From: Lolium rigidum
Taxonomy: Eukaryota > Streptophyta > Magnoliopsida > Poales > Poaceae
Direction: 5' to 3'
Length of the DNA stretch: 64,000 nucleotides
NCBI RefSeq assembly: GCF_022539505.1
Contig: NC_061510.1
Span: 231,581,322-231,645,321 of the forward strand
The translations under genes were made by a program, and so were the position numbers. Shown here in pieces: positions 1-11,480 of this stretch. Position 1 is the first letter of the stretch, and the number at the start of each line of letters is the position of its first letter. The notes under the pieces are model-generated. The model worked only from the letters and a program-made list of their open reading frames with translations, was not told the DNA's origin and ran no database searches.

Positions 1-1153
1 ACTCTCCTTGGCCGTCCCAGTCATTATCAAAGAGTGAATCATCCCGCTCTACCTCAACAATCATGTTATGCATGATTACACAAGCGGTCATCACCTCCCA
101 CAGAGTTTGCACATCCCAGGCTCTGGCAGGGTGTCTTACGATAGCCCAACGAGCTTGGAGGATGCCAAACGCCCGCTCGACATCTTTCCGGGCTGCCTCC
201 TGCTCTTTGGCAAACCTTGCCTCCTGCTCTGAGCTGGGGTTTCGGATTGTCTTCACGAGTGTAGCCCAAGGTGGATAGATACCATCGGCAAGGTAGTACC
301 CCTTGGTGTAGTGGTGGCCATTGATCTCAAAATCCACATCACGGGACTGACCGTACGCTAGCCTATCAAACACCGGAGAGCGCTGCAGCACTATTGATGT
401 CATTGTGCGAGCCGGCCATTCCGAAGAATGAGTGCCAAATCCATGTGTCATGGGAAGCAACAGCTTCAAGAATGACTGTGCACCCCTCGGAATGGCCGCT
501 GTATGACCCCCGCCAACCAAAGGGGCAGTTCTTCCACTCCCAATGCATGCGGTCTATGCTGCCAAGCATCCCGAGAAACCCCTGGAAGCGTTGATCGACA
601 ACGGACGAGCCGTGTCCTCTGCATTTGGTTGCCGGAGGTACTCGTTCTCCGAACGAACCGATCACCGCTCCGCAGAACCCGTACATCGATTCCAGGCCGG
701 TTGACTCACTCATGCGCGTGTACTCATCTACGAAATCACCGGCAACGCCATATGCGAGCATCCTAATCGCTGCCGTGCATTTCTGGTACGAAGAGAGGCC
801 TACCTTGCCAAGTGCATCCACTTTCGCACAGAAGTAGTCCTCGTAGATCTTGACGCCATCCATTATCCGGCGGAACAGCGGCCTGTTCATCCGAAAACGA
901 CGGCGAAACAAGTGCGGCACGAACAATGGATTGGGTTGGAAGTAGTCGTTGTAGAGCTGGTCGTGGCCGCGTTCTCTTTTGCGGTCCAAGGCGGCCGCGC
1001 GCCCGGCAAGGACCCCGGAACACGGGGATCCGCGAGACAATGTGCTCGTGGATGAGCACCGCGAGCATCCGTGGAAAATTCGTCGTCGGACTCCTCTTCC
1101 GACGACGTGTCGATGAAGTTCTTGAAGTAGTACTCGTCGTCGCTGTCCACCAT
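1..1153 (-). pseudogene. Harbinger DDE transposase (ALP1/nuclease-like), frameshifted
   Basis: The protein would cut and paste its own transposon. It starts at the ATG at 1153 (MVDSDDEYYFKNF), with an acidic N-terminus as in grass Harbinger transposases. The catalytic residues sit in recognisable blocks: GSIDRMHW near 540-563 (first Asp), NDIN near 396-407 (second Asp) and DVERAFG near 165-185 (Glu). The late block MHNMIVE is near 55-80 and the frame is still open at base 1. The coding sequence is broken: the frame shifts near 1065 and again near 1010, and one extra base near 393 moves the reading from NDIN into a short wrong tail ending at 366. Compensating for these gives a continuous match to the family. 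It is therefore inactive as sequenced, although assembly error cannot be excluded. The C-terminus is outside the window. Confidence 0.85.
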
Positions 1154-1768
1154 GATCCGAAAAGGGACACATATTAGTTCGAGCTTTTGAACGAACACCT
1201 CGCGAGCGGAGGCGATCCAAATGCTTCTCTAGGGACCTGCAGCCATGGCCGTCTCAGCCGACTTGCGGTCCGGAAACACGGTGCGGGAGGGCTCACCTCC
1301 GGCGGAAACGGCGCAGCTGCGAACGGCGGGAGGTGTCGCGACGGTGAGAGGACAACAACGCCGGCGCCGGCGTCCTCCGACTCCGCTACGACGCGGCGAA
1401 AGCAGCGCGGGACCTCGACCTATGCTTCCGCCCGCTTGCCGGCGTCTCGACGACGATGGCCGGCGTCGACGCGCTCCGAAATCGCCGGTCCGTGGGTGGC
1501 GGCGGAGCGGGTGGGGAGATGTGTGCGACGGCCTTGTGTTTTGGGTGGCGGACGGGCGGGCCGGGGCGGACAAGGGGAGGACGCGAGCGACCAGCCTTTC
1601 GCGTCCGCGGCCACGCAAACCCGGCCAAGATTTGGGCCGGGTTTGGGTCGTCCCGGACGCCGCGGCCATCCGTTTTAGGGATGGGTCCGCGCGCTGGGCC
1701 GCGTTTTTGTCCGTTTCAACCCATCCAGACGCGCGGGCGCGGGATGGGTCGCCCGGTTGGAGATGCCC
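1..1768 (-). mobile_element. PIF/Harbinger DNA transposon, cut by window start
   Basis: The element's end is at 1768, where the sequence GGTTGGAGATGCCC is followed by TTA (1769-1771), a typical Harbinger target-site triplet. The other end lies before base 1. It carries a minus-strand DDE transposase reading from about 1153 down to base 1. About 200 bp of the terminal region (roughly 1560-1768) is very similar, in reverse complement, to the left end of the element at 37919, so the two belong to one family. The TTA target site cannot be confirmed because only one flank is visible. Confidence 0.85.
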
Positions 1769-1771
1769 TTA

Positions 1772-2139
1772 CCACTTACCAGTACTGATTGGCAAGACTG
1801 TTGACTCGTGAGTCAAGTTCCGGCACATGCACCAACAGGGAAGCATCGCTGCTGCAGGCATCCCTCTGTGACGAACAGTGCAGCATCAATGGATCATAAT
1901 GGCTCTCACCAGTCACCATCGCTCGTAGCACGCCAGGAAAAACTGAAGAGAAGCGTTCGCATGTTCACACGATAGAGGACTTTTCAACGGCAGTATTTCT
2001 CGTGTATGCATTTTATTTGTTGGATCAATGAAACGGAGTAAAAAAATTACTCTAAAACATTCGCATCAACTTTCAGATGTTTAGACTAGAACAAAGTACC
2101 ACTTGCTGCTCTCCGATGGATGATGTTGGAAGGCAACGC
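1772..2139. other. No recognisable gene or repeat
   Basis: Mixed-composition spacer between two Harbinger relics. I see only a small palindrome (agtaaaaaaattact, near 2037) and no supported reading frame. Confidence 0.4.
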
Positions 2140-2439
2140 TGACACCATTTGTGTCTGTTTCGGTCGGGCCGCGAACATTAAAATGGTCATCCGACTATGT
2201 TTGTTTGTTTTGGTCGGGGTAGCCTAGCGGCCCAACGCATTTTGATCTGGCGGATCCATTTTAATTAATTCCACCTTATTTTTAATACAATATTCTCACA
2301 TGCATAGTAAATAATAAAGTTGCAATCAAATAAATATAAATAGCTTTGTATATTTATTACATTAAGATAAACGAGATAGTTCAATTGCAATGTTGCGTAG
2401 GAAATAACGAAACATAGTTCAACTAAAAATATAAAATAA

Positions 2440-3240
2440 GATGGGATCACTACTCCTCATTCGGCTCGTGGCCTGCCAATGCCCACATCCGCTTGAAGAC
2501 GATTATGAGAGCATCTCCAGTCGCGTCACTCAAAAAATGTCCGACACGATGATTTGGGGCTCGTTTGGAGACAGCGCCGGACAAAAAGAGACTAAAAATA
2601 TGTATAAAAAAAGAGGCCCTTCCCAGCCGCGTCCCTCAAACAGCGTCCGGATGCATACATTTTAATAGAGGGGACCACCCCATGTGGGGAAAGTAGGTGA
2701 GAGAAAATGTGGGGAAAGAAAATGACATGTGGGGAGTCCGGACGCTGTTTTTTTGTGTCCGGCGTCCCCGGTATAGAGTCTCTACCGGGGACGCCAGACA
2801 TAAAATGAGGCGCTATTTAGTTTTGGGGGACGCAACTGGAACACATTTTTCTCTATTTCTTGTTCGCCGTCCCCCAAACGTCATTTGGGGGACGCGACTG
2901 GAGATGCTCTGAATCTGGTTATCATGAAGCTCAACGTGCATATGGAGGAATTCCTCGGATCATTCAAGCTCCATGATGTGGCTCAACCAACTCGCTCTGA
3001 AATATTTGGTCATGGATGTTGTTATCCCGCTCTTTCTCGACAATCATGTCGTGCATAGACAACAGGTCATCATCTCACACATGGTCAGAAGGTTGCATGT
3101 TCTAGCAGCGTGACGAACAATAGGACACCGAGCTTGGAGCACATCATGAACTCTGAAGAGCCATCCGACTCCTCGGCCAACAAGCTGGCCATGACATTGT
3201 TTTTGTAGAAGAACTCGATCAACTTGCTAAGGTCCATCTG
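2440..3240 (-). pseudogene. Harbinger transposase remnant, N- and C-terminal pieces
   Basis: Read on the minus strand, the piece starting near 3237 (MDLSKLIEFFYKNNVMA) resembles the N-terminus of a grass Harbinger protein. It is followed, after loss of the central catalytic part, by a C-terminal block around 2930-3150 containing MHDMIVEKERDNNIHDQ, equivalent to the MHNMIVE block near the window start. After the MITE, reading continues near 2440-2508 with ALAGHEPNEE, like the usual acidic tail. Stops and frameshifts are frequent. It cannot encode an active enzyme; I infer an old non-autonomous deletion derivative. Confidence 0.5.
2509..2909. mobile_element. Tourist/Harbinger-like MITE
   Basis: The 401-bp element has near-perfect terminal inverted repeats: GAGCATCTCCAGTCGCGTC at the left and its complement at the right. 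It is flanked by the direct repeat TGA (2506-2508 and 2910-2912), which deviates from the usual TWA. Internal sequence contains further inverted segments (GGACGC / GCGTCC). There is no coding capacity. It splits the surrounding transposase relic. Confidence 0.85.
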
Positions 3241-4662
3241 CGGGCAACAAGGATGGATCAATGGTCAGTCTAGATGGCCCAAATGGCCGAAAATGGTCTA
3301 GGTTTTTGTACCTCAAAATCGGCCTCGCAATTGGTCTAACAAGTCCGGGCGTCGATGTTGGTGGTGGGTCCGAGCAGACGGGTGTCAAACAAGGTCCTAG
3401 AACGATGCCGGTGAGTGCTCTCTAGGACGCTAGCGCCAATAGAAGCTTGCGGCGAGCAACGGCCTGAACAGAGGGTACCGGCATTGGCGAGGGGACAAGG
3501 AAGGCGACGGCGGTGTTCTACGGTTGCGAGGGGAGGAAGGGACGCGATCTAGTGGCTAGTGGGGTTTGTGTCCCTAGCAAGCAGCCCCTGAGTTAACTGA
3601 GTGGGGCACGCGTGGATGTGGGTTGTTGTCCGTGCTGACGCAACTCGAGCCCAAATTTGGGCCACGAATGTGTCGGCGCGAACAAGTAAGTCACTATGCG
3701 TCAAGCCGTTGGGCTAGGGTTTTACCCGTTTCCTGTCCGCGCGGACTGAAACGAACTGTCGAGAGCCGCTGGGGGCCTAAGTAGAACACAATGAGTGATT
3801 TCGTTGTCTTGTATATTTTGGAACCTATGACATCGCTGGTCCTCCTCCTTATTGCAGTGTTAGCGTCCACTCAAGCTTAGCTCAGCACTTAGCCTACTTT
3901 TAGATGTTTATGCGCATACGGCTCGAGTACTCGCCTACAATTAAACATTGTTTTCCTCCTCCTTTCAGTTCAAGCCATTGTCTGCTCCAAAAACAATGTC
4001 TACATGCCATCGGTCGATCCAGGAGTCGCGAATCTGGGGTTTCCCTGGAGCAGCCTAGGCGAGAAGAAACACAGGCTGCAAGAATGATGCTCTCAACAAA
4101 GTAGCGATGAACAGGGGTCCCGTCATCGTCCGCCATGACCGAAGTCGGGGCCGGTTTTCAAACTCGCCACAGACCGGTCGACCTCCTCCGGCGAAGGATA
4201 AGACCACCGCCACCATGCCCGGATCAGATCCCGAGCATCAACAGTGATGTAGAAGTAGCCTAGGGGAGACTCTGGTTGTCACCGGTGAAGAACAACATGA
4301 GAGGCAGCAGGTCCGTCGCCGCCTGCCTAGGCCCAGATCGGGGCCGACATCCACGCCAAGCCACTGCGGCCGTTGCCGCTGGCCGATACAGACCTGCCCA
4401 GTCGCCGCCACCCACCTAACCGCCGTTTGAAGAGGATGAGAAGTTGCCGCCACATCTCCCCCAGATCGGCGCTAGAGGAAAACCGCTGCCGCGTCACATA
4501 GGCTTTGCCCGGTGCGTCCAAGGCGGTGGCGGGAGGGGGGTCGTGCAGGAGGGGCGGTCCAAGGGAGGGATGAGGGTTGGAGGGGTCGGGGTTGGGAGAG
4601 GGTTGGAGGCTGCTTCTTCCAACAAGTTTCTTCCGAAGTTCGCCTAGGTCCTGGCTTCTAAA

Positions 4663-5545
4663 TTGGAGGATGCGGGCTCTGGTGCGGACACGGAGGCAGT
4701 TGTGGTTGGTTCGGAGCTACTCCTGGCGCATGGTGCTTCGACGCAATGCACCGTTTCGGACACTTGCTCGAGTTCCCTAGGGGCTTCATGTTTGGAGGAA
4801 GAGTTCCATGCCTTGAAAAAAAGGAGGAGTATTTCCAGGTGTCACTATCTGAGGAGTGAGGAGGGTCTCGATGGGACAACACGTCCAGACAGGAGTTACA
4901 CATGCAGAGCAGCACGGGACCGACATGAGAGCTTGGAGAGTGTGGACAGTGAGCTATTGGGTTCCCCATGCATGTCTTATACGGGACCCAACATCGCCAT
5001 GCAGTTGGTTCCGCGCAGAGCTCAGGAGGGTCCAGCACTGGAGGAGGTTACACCGGAGGAGATTGCAGCTGACACCACAACAGAGTTGGAGCTGCAGCAG
5101 GAGAGACTAGCACTCGGCCGTATCAAGATGTTATGTGCCTCCATTCTCAAGAAGTTGGCGCCACCACTGCTCCGTGAAGTGGAGAGCTCGTCTAGACTGC
5201 GCGCTGATGCACAGCCTTTCACACGCTGGCGTATGACTAGGAGTGTAGTGGTTGATGTAGGTGCGAGGGGAAAGAAGGCGTCCAAGGCCTCAGCAGCTGA
5301 GACGGTGCTACTCAAGGCGTTGGGCATTTTCCCTGAGGAGTTGTCCATGGATGAGGAGCACCTGGCCAACTTCAACGATATCTTCGACTCACCGCTTGGT
5401 GGCAAACACGTGAGATGAGGAGCACCTGGCCAACTTCAACGAGATCTTCGACTCACCGCTTGGTGACAGACACGTGAGGGTCATGGCATCCCCAGAGTTT
5501 CGAGCAGCAAGAGGGCTGGAGTGTAGTGGTAGCGGCGCATTAGGC
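4663..5545 (+). pseudogene. LINE ORF1 (C-terminal type region)
   Basis: The open frame 4663-5418 encodes 251 residues. Its last part (SAAETVLLKALGIFPEEL, then an acidic block and FDSPLGGKHVR) is the kind of tail I recognise at the end of grass LINE ORF1 proteins. ORF1 proteins bind element RNA and chaperone it during retrotransposition; no RNA-binding or zinc-knuckle domain is visible here, so the N-terminal half is missing or degraded. A 64-bp tandem duplication (5350-5413 and 5414-5477) is not a multiple of three and creates the early stop. After the second copy the original frame appears to run on to about 5545. ORF2 begins shortly downstream. Identity rests on recall of family tails; moderate certainty. 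Confidence 0.5.
5350..5477 (+). repeat. 64-bp tandem duplication in LINE ORF1
   Basis: Two adjacent 64-bp copies begin GATGAGGAGCACCTGG at 5350 and 5414, with a few differences (for example CGATATC versus CGAGATC). The extra copy shifts the ORF1 frame. Confidence 0.9.
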
Positions 5546-5596
5546 GGCCGGTGTAGTGGAGTGGAGTTTGTACCAGGTTTTTATGGATTATAATCT

Positions 5597-5791
5597 AGAG
5601 ATGTTGTTCTGGAATGTTCGCGAGCTAAAAGGAGTGCTATTAGGGAGTTCCTCAATAGTTTGCATGTGAGTATTGTGTGTATTTCGGAGTCTAAGGTCAC
5701 GGATGTCGATGAGTTCTATGTTTCATAGTGTTTGGGATCGTCCTTTGACGGTTTTGTGTTTTTGCTGGCGGATGATACAAGAGGAGGTGTG
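5597..5791 (+). pseudogene. LINE ORF2, endonuclease N-terminal part
   Basis: Begins MLFWNVR, the usual start of a plant LINE apurinic-like endonuclease, which nicks target DNA to prime reverse transcription. A small deletion follows (loss of the usual GLNS residues), shifting the frame. It continues with the metal-binding glutamate block CISESKV near 5677-5697 and reads into DDTRGGV at 5770-5791, where the LTR element is inserted. An in-frame TAG interrupts it near 5727. It rejoins the piece starting at 10828. Confidence 0.7.
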
Positions 5792-6716
5792 TGATACGTC
5801 TCCAACGTATCTATAATTTCTGATGTTCCATGCTAGTTTTATGACAATACCTATATGTTTTGTTCACACTTTATATCATTTTTATGCATTTTCTGGAACT
5901 AATCTATTAACAAGATTCCGAAGCGCCAGTTCCTGTTTTCTGTTGTTTTTGGTTTCAAAAATTCTACACAGGAAATATTCTCGGAATTGGACGAAACAAA
6001 AGCCCAAGGCCTTATTTTCCACGGAGTGTTCCAGAACACCGAAGGAGAGACGGAGAGGGGCCACGAGGTGGCCACCCCACCTGGCGGCGCAGCCAAGAGG
6101 GGGGCGCGCCCAGCTATGGGGTGGGCCCCTCGGGACCCCTCCGACGCCGCCCTTTCGCCTATATAATCCTCCAGATGCGAAAACCCTAAATACCCGACGA
6201 TATTCCACGAAGAGTTACGTAGCCGCCGCCATCGCGAAGACAAGTTTCGGGGGACAGAAGGCTCTGTTCCTGCACGCCGCCGGGACGGGGAAGTGCCCCC
6301 GGAATCCATCTCCATCGACACCACCATCATCTCCATCGACACCACCGCCATCTTCATCGCCGTTGCTGTCTCCCATGATGAGGAGGGAGTAGTTCTCCCC
6401 CGAGGTTGAGGGATCTACCGGTAGCTATGTGGTTCATCTCTCTCTCCCATGGTGTGATCTTTATGTGATCATGAGCTTTGTATCACTATTAATCTATGTG
6501 CTACTCTAGTGATGTTATTAAAGTAGTCTATTCCTCCTCCATGATGTAAAGTTGACAGTGTGTGCATCATGTAGTACTTGGCGTAGGTTATGATTGTAAT
6601 CTCTTGTAGATTATGAAGTTAACTATTACTATGATAGTATTGATGTGATCTATTCCCTCTTTCATAGCTATTGGTGACAATGTGTATGCTATGTTAGTAC
6701 TCGGTCTAAATTGCAA
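5792..6716 (+). repeat. 5' LTR fragment
   Basis: Matches the first 925 bp or so of the 3' LTR at 9337, with scattered differences that look mostly like C/T and G/A transitions. Similarity stops abruptly at CTAAATTGCAAC (about 6716), so the rest of this LTR and the coding region were deleted together. Confidence 0.85.
6160..6166 (+). promoter_or_regulatory. LTR TATA box
   Basis: TATATAA in a G+C-rich LTR segment, followed closely by a transcribed-leader-like region. The same position in the 3' LTR (9705-9711) is conserved. Confidence 0.5.
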
Positions 6717-9336
6717 CCTCTCCTTATCTTTATTTTATTTTGTTTTATATTTGTGTCTTGGAAGTTGTTACTACAGTAATTTTGTTTTATATTTGTGTCT
6801 TGGAAGTTGTTACTACTGTAGCAACCTCTCCTTATCTTTATTTTATTGCATTTTTGTGCCAAGTAAAGTCTTTGATAGTAAAGTTGATACTAAATTTGTA
6901 TTTCTGCGCAGAAACAGATTTTTAGCTTTCACGAATTTGAGTTGATCTCTCTGTAGGAGAGTCTAAAAAATCTGCAAACATTCATGAGTAATCCTCAGAT
7001 ATGTACGCAACTTTCATTCAATTTGAGCTTTTTCATCTGAGCAAGTTAAGTGCCTCGAAAAAATTCGTCTTTACGGATTGTTCTGTTTTGACAGATTCTG
7101 CCTTTTATTTCGCATTGCCTCTTTTACTGTGTTTGAGTGGATTTCTTTGCTCCATTAAATTTCAGTAACCTTGGGTAATGTCCGAAGTGTTGAGAATGAT
7201 TGTGTCCTTGCTGAACATGTGAATTTTTGATTATGCACTAACCCTCTAATGAGATTGTTTTGAGTTTGGTGTGAAGGAAGTTTTCAAGGGTCAAGAGAGG
7301 AGGATGATATAATGTGATCAAGAAGAGTGAAAAGTCTAAGCTTGGGGATGCCCCCATGGTTCATCCCTGCATATTTCAAGAAGACTCAAGCGTCTAAGCT
7401 TGGGGATGCCCAAGGCATCCCCTTCTTCATCAACAACTTATCAGGTCACCTCTAGTGAAACTATATTTTTATTCGGTCACATCTTATGTGCTTTACTTGG
7501 AGCGTCCGTGTGTTTTTATTTTCGTTTTGTTATCTTAGTTCTCTGAATAAATCGGATCCTATCATGCTTGTGTGGGAGAGAGACACGCTCCGCTTTTTCA
7601 TTTGAACACTTGTGTTCTTCGTTTAACTTTTAATGTTCATGGCAAAAGTTAAAAGCTACTGCATTTATTGCTATTTGGTTGGAAACGGAAAATGCTTCAT
7701 GTGGTAGTTGGTATATTGTCTTGAATAATTTGATACTTGGCAATTGTTTTGAGCTCTCAAGTAGATCATGTTTAAGCTCTTGCATCATGTAGTTTAAACC
7801 TATTAGTGAAGAACTACCATAGAGCTTGTTGAAATTTGGTTTGCATGATTGGTCTCTCTAAAAGTATAGATATTTTCTTGTAAAAGTGTTTGAACAACAA
7901 GGAAGACAGTGTAGAGTCTTATAATGCTTGCAATATGTTCTTATGTAAGTTTTGCTGTACCGGTTCATACTTGTGTTTGCTTCAAACAACCTTGCTAGCC
8001 AAGCCTTGTACTGAGAGGGAATGCTTCTCGTGCATCCAAAACCTTGAGGCAAAACTTATGCCATTTGTGTCCACCATAACTACCTACTATGTGGTATTTT
8101 TCTGCCATTCCAAAGTAAATTGCTTGCGTGCTACCTTTAAAAATTTCATTCGTTGTCTTTGCAATACATAGCTCATGGGAAAGTAGCCTAAAAAACTATT
8201 GTGGTAATGAATATGTCGCTTATGTATCTTATTTCTTATAAGCTGCTTGTTGAGCGGTAATCATGTTTCTGGGGACGCCATCAACTGTTACACCTTTGTT
8301 GAATATCATGTGAGTTTCCATGCATGTTCGTCTTGTCTGAAGTAAGGGAGATTTGCCATGAGTTGAATGGTTTGGGTATGCATATTGTTAGAGAAGAACA
8401 TTGGGCCGCTAACCAAAGCCATGTATCATGGTGGAAGTTTCAGCTTGGACATTAATCCTCAAATCTCTTATGAGAAAATTATCTGTTGTTGAATGCTTAA
8501 AGCATAAAAGAGGAGTCCATTATCTGTTTTCTATGTTGTCCCAGTATGGATGTCCTCAAGTTGAGATCTATCAAAATTGAGAAATCAAATGCGATCTATC
8601 TCCTTGGACCTTTGTACAGGTGGCATAGAGGTACCCCTTTGTGACACTTGGTTGAAACATATGTAATGCAATGATAATCCATGGAAATCCGAGCTAATTA
8701 GGACAAGGTGCGAGCACTATTGGTATTCGATGCATGAGGCTTGCAACTTATAGGATGCATAACACATATGAATTATTACTACCGTTGACAAAATTGTTTC
8801 CATGTTTTCAAAATAAAAGCTCTAGCACATGAGTAATCCCTGCTTCCCTCTGCGAAGGGCCTTTCTTTTACTTTATGTTGAGTCAGTTTACCTACTTCTT
8901 TCCATCTTAGAAGCAAACACTTGTGTCAACTGTGTGCATTGATTCCTACATACTTGCTTATTTGCATTCATCATATTACTTTGTGTTGACAATTATCCAT
9001 GAGATATAAATGTTGAAAGTTGAAAGCAACTGCTGAAACTTATATCTTCCTTTGTTTTTGCTTCAAAACCTTCTATTAAGAATTTGTTGCTTTATGAGTT
9101 AACTCTTATGCAAGACTTATTGATGCTTGTCTTGAAAGTACTATTCATGAAAAGTCTTTGCTATATGATTCAGTTGTTTAGTCATTATCTTTACCATTGC
9201 TTTGAATCACTTCATTCATCTCATATGCTTTACAATGGTATTGATCAAGATTATGTTGGTAGCATGTCACTTCAGAAATTATTCTTTTTATCGTTTACCT
9301 ACTCGAGGGCGAGTAGGAACTAAGCTTGGGGATGCT
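6717..9336 (+). other. Non-coding interior of the LTR element
   Basis: No gag, protease, reverse transcriptase or integrase is detectable. The phrase TAAGCTTGGGGATGC occurs three times (near 7338, 7396 and 9321), the last directly before the 3' LTR as polypurine tract. The content is A+T-rich and resembles the long 3' untranslated region of Triticeae gypsy families. A 42-bp direct duplication lies at 6740-6822. Confidence 0.6.
6740..6822 (+). repeat. 42-bp tandem duplication
   Basis: The phrase TTGTGTCTTGGAAGTTG and its surroundings occur twice, 42 bp apart, at the deletion junction of the LTR element. Confidence 0.75.
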
Positions 9337-10822
9337 TGATACGTCTCCAACGTATCTATAATTTCCGATGTTCCATGCTAGTTTTATGATAATACCTACA
9401 TGTTTTGTTCACACTTTATATCATTTTTATGCATTTTCTGGAACTAACCTATCAACAAGATGCCGAAGCGCCAGTTCCCGTTTTCTGCTGTTTTTGGTTT
9501 CAGAAATTCTACACAGGAAATATTCTCGGAATTGGACGAAACAAAAGCCCAAGGCCTTATTTTCCACGGAGTGTTCCAGAACACCGAAGGAGAGACGGAG
9601 AGGGGCCACGAGGTGGACACCCCACCTGGCGGCGCGGCCAAGAGGGGGGCGCGCCCAGCTATGGGGTGGGCCCCTCGGGACCCCTCTGACGCCGCCCTTT
9701 CACCTATATAATCCTCCAGATGCGAAAACCCTAAATACCCGACGATATTCCACGAAGAGTTCCGTAGCCGCCGCCATCGCGAAGACAAGTTTCGGGGGAC
9801 AGAAGTCCCTGTTCCGGCACGCCGCCGGGACGGGGAAGTGCCTCCGGAATCCATCTCCATCGACACCACCATCATCTCCTTTGACACCACCGCCATCTTC
9901 ATCGCCGTTGCTGTCTCCCATGATGAGGAGGGAGTAGTTCTCCCCCGAGGTTGAGGGCTCTACCAGTAGCTATGTGGTTCATCTCTCTCTCCCATGGTGT
10001 GATCTTTATGTGATCATGAGCTTTGTATCACTACTAATGTATGTGCTACTCTAGTGATGTTATTAAAGTAGTCTATTCCTCCTCCATGATGTAAAGTTGA
10101 CAGTGTGTGCATCATGTAGTACTTGGCGTAGGTTATGATTGTAATCTCTTGTAGATTATGAAGTTAACTATTACTATGATAGTATTGATGTGATCTATTC
10201 CCCCTTTCATAGCTATTGGTGACAGTTTGTATGCTATGTTAGTACTCGGTCTAAATTGCAACGGTCTATTATGCACTCTAGAGGTTACTTTAATATGAAC
10301 TTCGGACGTTGTGGAGCTTGTTTACTCCGGCTTGAGGTGTGCTTTTATAGCCCTACACAATGAATGGTGTTTGTTATCCAACAAGAGAGTGTTTAAGAGT
10401 AGCTTTATTTAATTATGTGATCATTGTTGAGAGTGTCCACTAGTGAAAGTATGATCCCTAGGCCTTGTTTCCAAATATCGAATCACCGTTTATTTACTGT
10501 TCTACTGCATGTTTACTTGCTGCCATATTTATTTCAGATTGTTATTGCCACTCATATTCATCCATATCACTTGCATTTTACTATCTCTTCGCCGAACTAG
10601 TGCACCTATACATCTGACAAGTGTATTAGGTGTGTTGGGGATACAAGAGACTTCTTGTATCTTAATTGCAGGATTGCTTGAGAGGGATATCTTTGACCTC
10701 TACCTCCCTGAGTTCGATAAACCTTGGGTGATCCACTTAAGGGAAACTTGTTGCTGTTCTACAAACCTCTGCTCTTGGAGGCCCAACACTGTCTACAGGA
10801 AAGGAAGCGTGCGTAGACGTCG
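9337..10822 (+). repeat. 3' LTR, complete
   Basis: A 1486-bp LTR starting TGATACGTCT, immediately after the purine-rich AAGCTTGGGGATGCT. It ends just before the GTGTG target duplication; its last base is G instead of A. It carries the TATATAA box at 9705-9711. Several frames are open by chance (for example 9368-9937), but they are non-coding LTR sequence. Confidence 0.85.
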
Positions 10823-10827
10823 GTGTG

Positions 10828-11480
10828 GTATTGGCTTGAGACACCTCGGTGGTCCAAATCGACCATGTGAGCTATGATACTTATGCTATAACCGGAGAGG
10901 TCACGACTAGAGATGATTCAAAGTGGTGGCTTACCACCGTGTATGGGCCCAAGACGACGGAGGAGAAAATCATGTTCCTGGAGGAACTTACATAGAGAAG
11001 GTCCATTTGCCCTGACCCGTGGGTGGTCGCTGGAGATTTCAATATGATCCTAAACGCGCCGGAGAAAAATAATGAGAATCTGGATAGAAACATGATGCAG
11101 CGTTTCAGGGCCTTTGTCCATTAGCATGAGCTCAAGGACATATATGCATGGGCGGACCTATACTTGGAGTAATGAGAGGGAAAGTGCTACCCTTACACGG
11201 ATTGATAGGGTGTTGGTCTCGGTGGATTGGGATTTGCAGCACTTTGACTTAGTGTTGCAAGGTCTCTCATCGTCGGTCTCGGATCATGCGCCGCTCCACC
11301 TGGCACTTAATGCGGCGTTTAGGCCAAAGAGGAGGTTTAGGTTCGAGAGTTGTTGGCTAAAGCTGGAGGGGTTCGATGAGGCAGTAACGGAGGCGTGGGT
11401 TTGTGACCCCGCAATTGTAGACCCCTTCCGGAGGCTAGATGCACTCTTCAGGAATGCCGCAGAGCACCTGCAGTCTTGGG
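10828..11480 (+). pseudogene. LINE ORF2, endonuclease middle part
   Basis: Continues the endonuclease from 5791. Two of its catalytic blocks are here: VVAGDFNMIL near 11026-11055, and RIDRVLV followed by VSDHAPL near 11200-11295. The expected AWDT at the junction reads A-stop-DT because TGG has become TGA at 10837-10839; a TAG also interrupts near 10993-10995. The C-terminal end of this piece (LQSWG) is split by a hAT element at 11481. The gene is inactive but the domain is unmistakable. Confidence 0.8.

Larger units (their letters stand above)
2140..3790 (-). mobile_element. Degenerate Harbinger-type relic
   Basis: This segment holds decayed pieces of a minus-strand Harbinger transposase and may be bounded by related outer sequences (CCTAGCGGCCCAACGC near 2222; GCCGTTGGGCTAGGG near 3703, inverted). 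The ends are imperfect and no target duplication could be confirmed, so the limits are approximate. A MITE at 2509-2909 has inserted into it. The stretch 3250-3790 shows only non-coding sequence of mixed composition. Confidence 0.45.
5792..10822 (+). mobile_element. LTR retrotransposon, internally deleted, gypsy-like
   Basis: The element begins TGATACGTCTCCAACG at 5792 and ends near 10822 (TAGACGTCG, where TAGACATCA is usual). It is flanked by the 5-bp direct repeat GTGTG (5787-5791 and 10823-10827). The left LTR is cut off near 6716. No gag or pol is present, and the interior (6717-9336) resembles the 3' untranslated part of Triticeae gypsy elements. It inserted into the endonuclease region of a LINE. 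Family name not assigned. Confidence 0.8.

Noticed and set aside
366..1220. 284-residue open frame as an intact gene
   Set aside because: It is the central part of a Harbinger transposase; the N-terminus and the catalytic Glu lie in other frames, so it is part of a pseudogene.
1245..1811. 188-residue frame on the plus strand
   Set aside because: Lies in the GC-rich terminal region of the Harbinger element and runs across its border into flanking DNA.
5823..6392. 189-residue frame, repeated at 9368-9937
   Set aside because: Both lie at the same place in two copies of one LTR; similarity reflects the repeat, and no domain is present.
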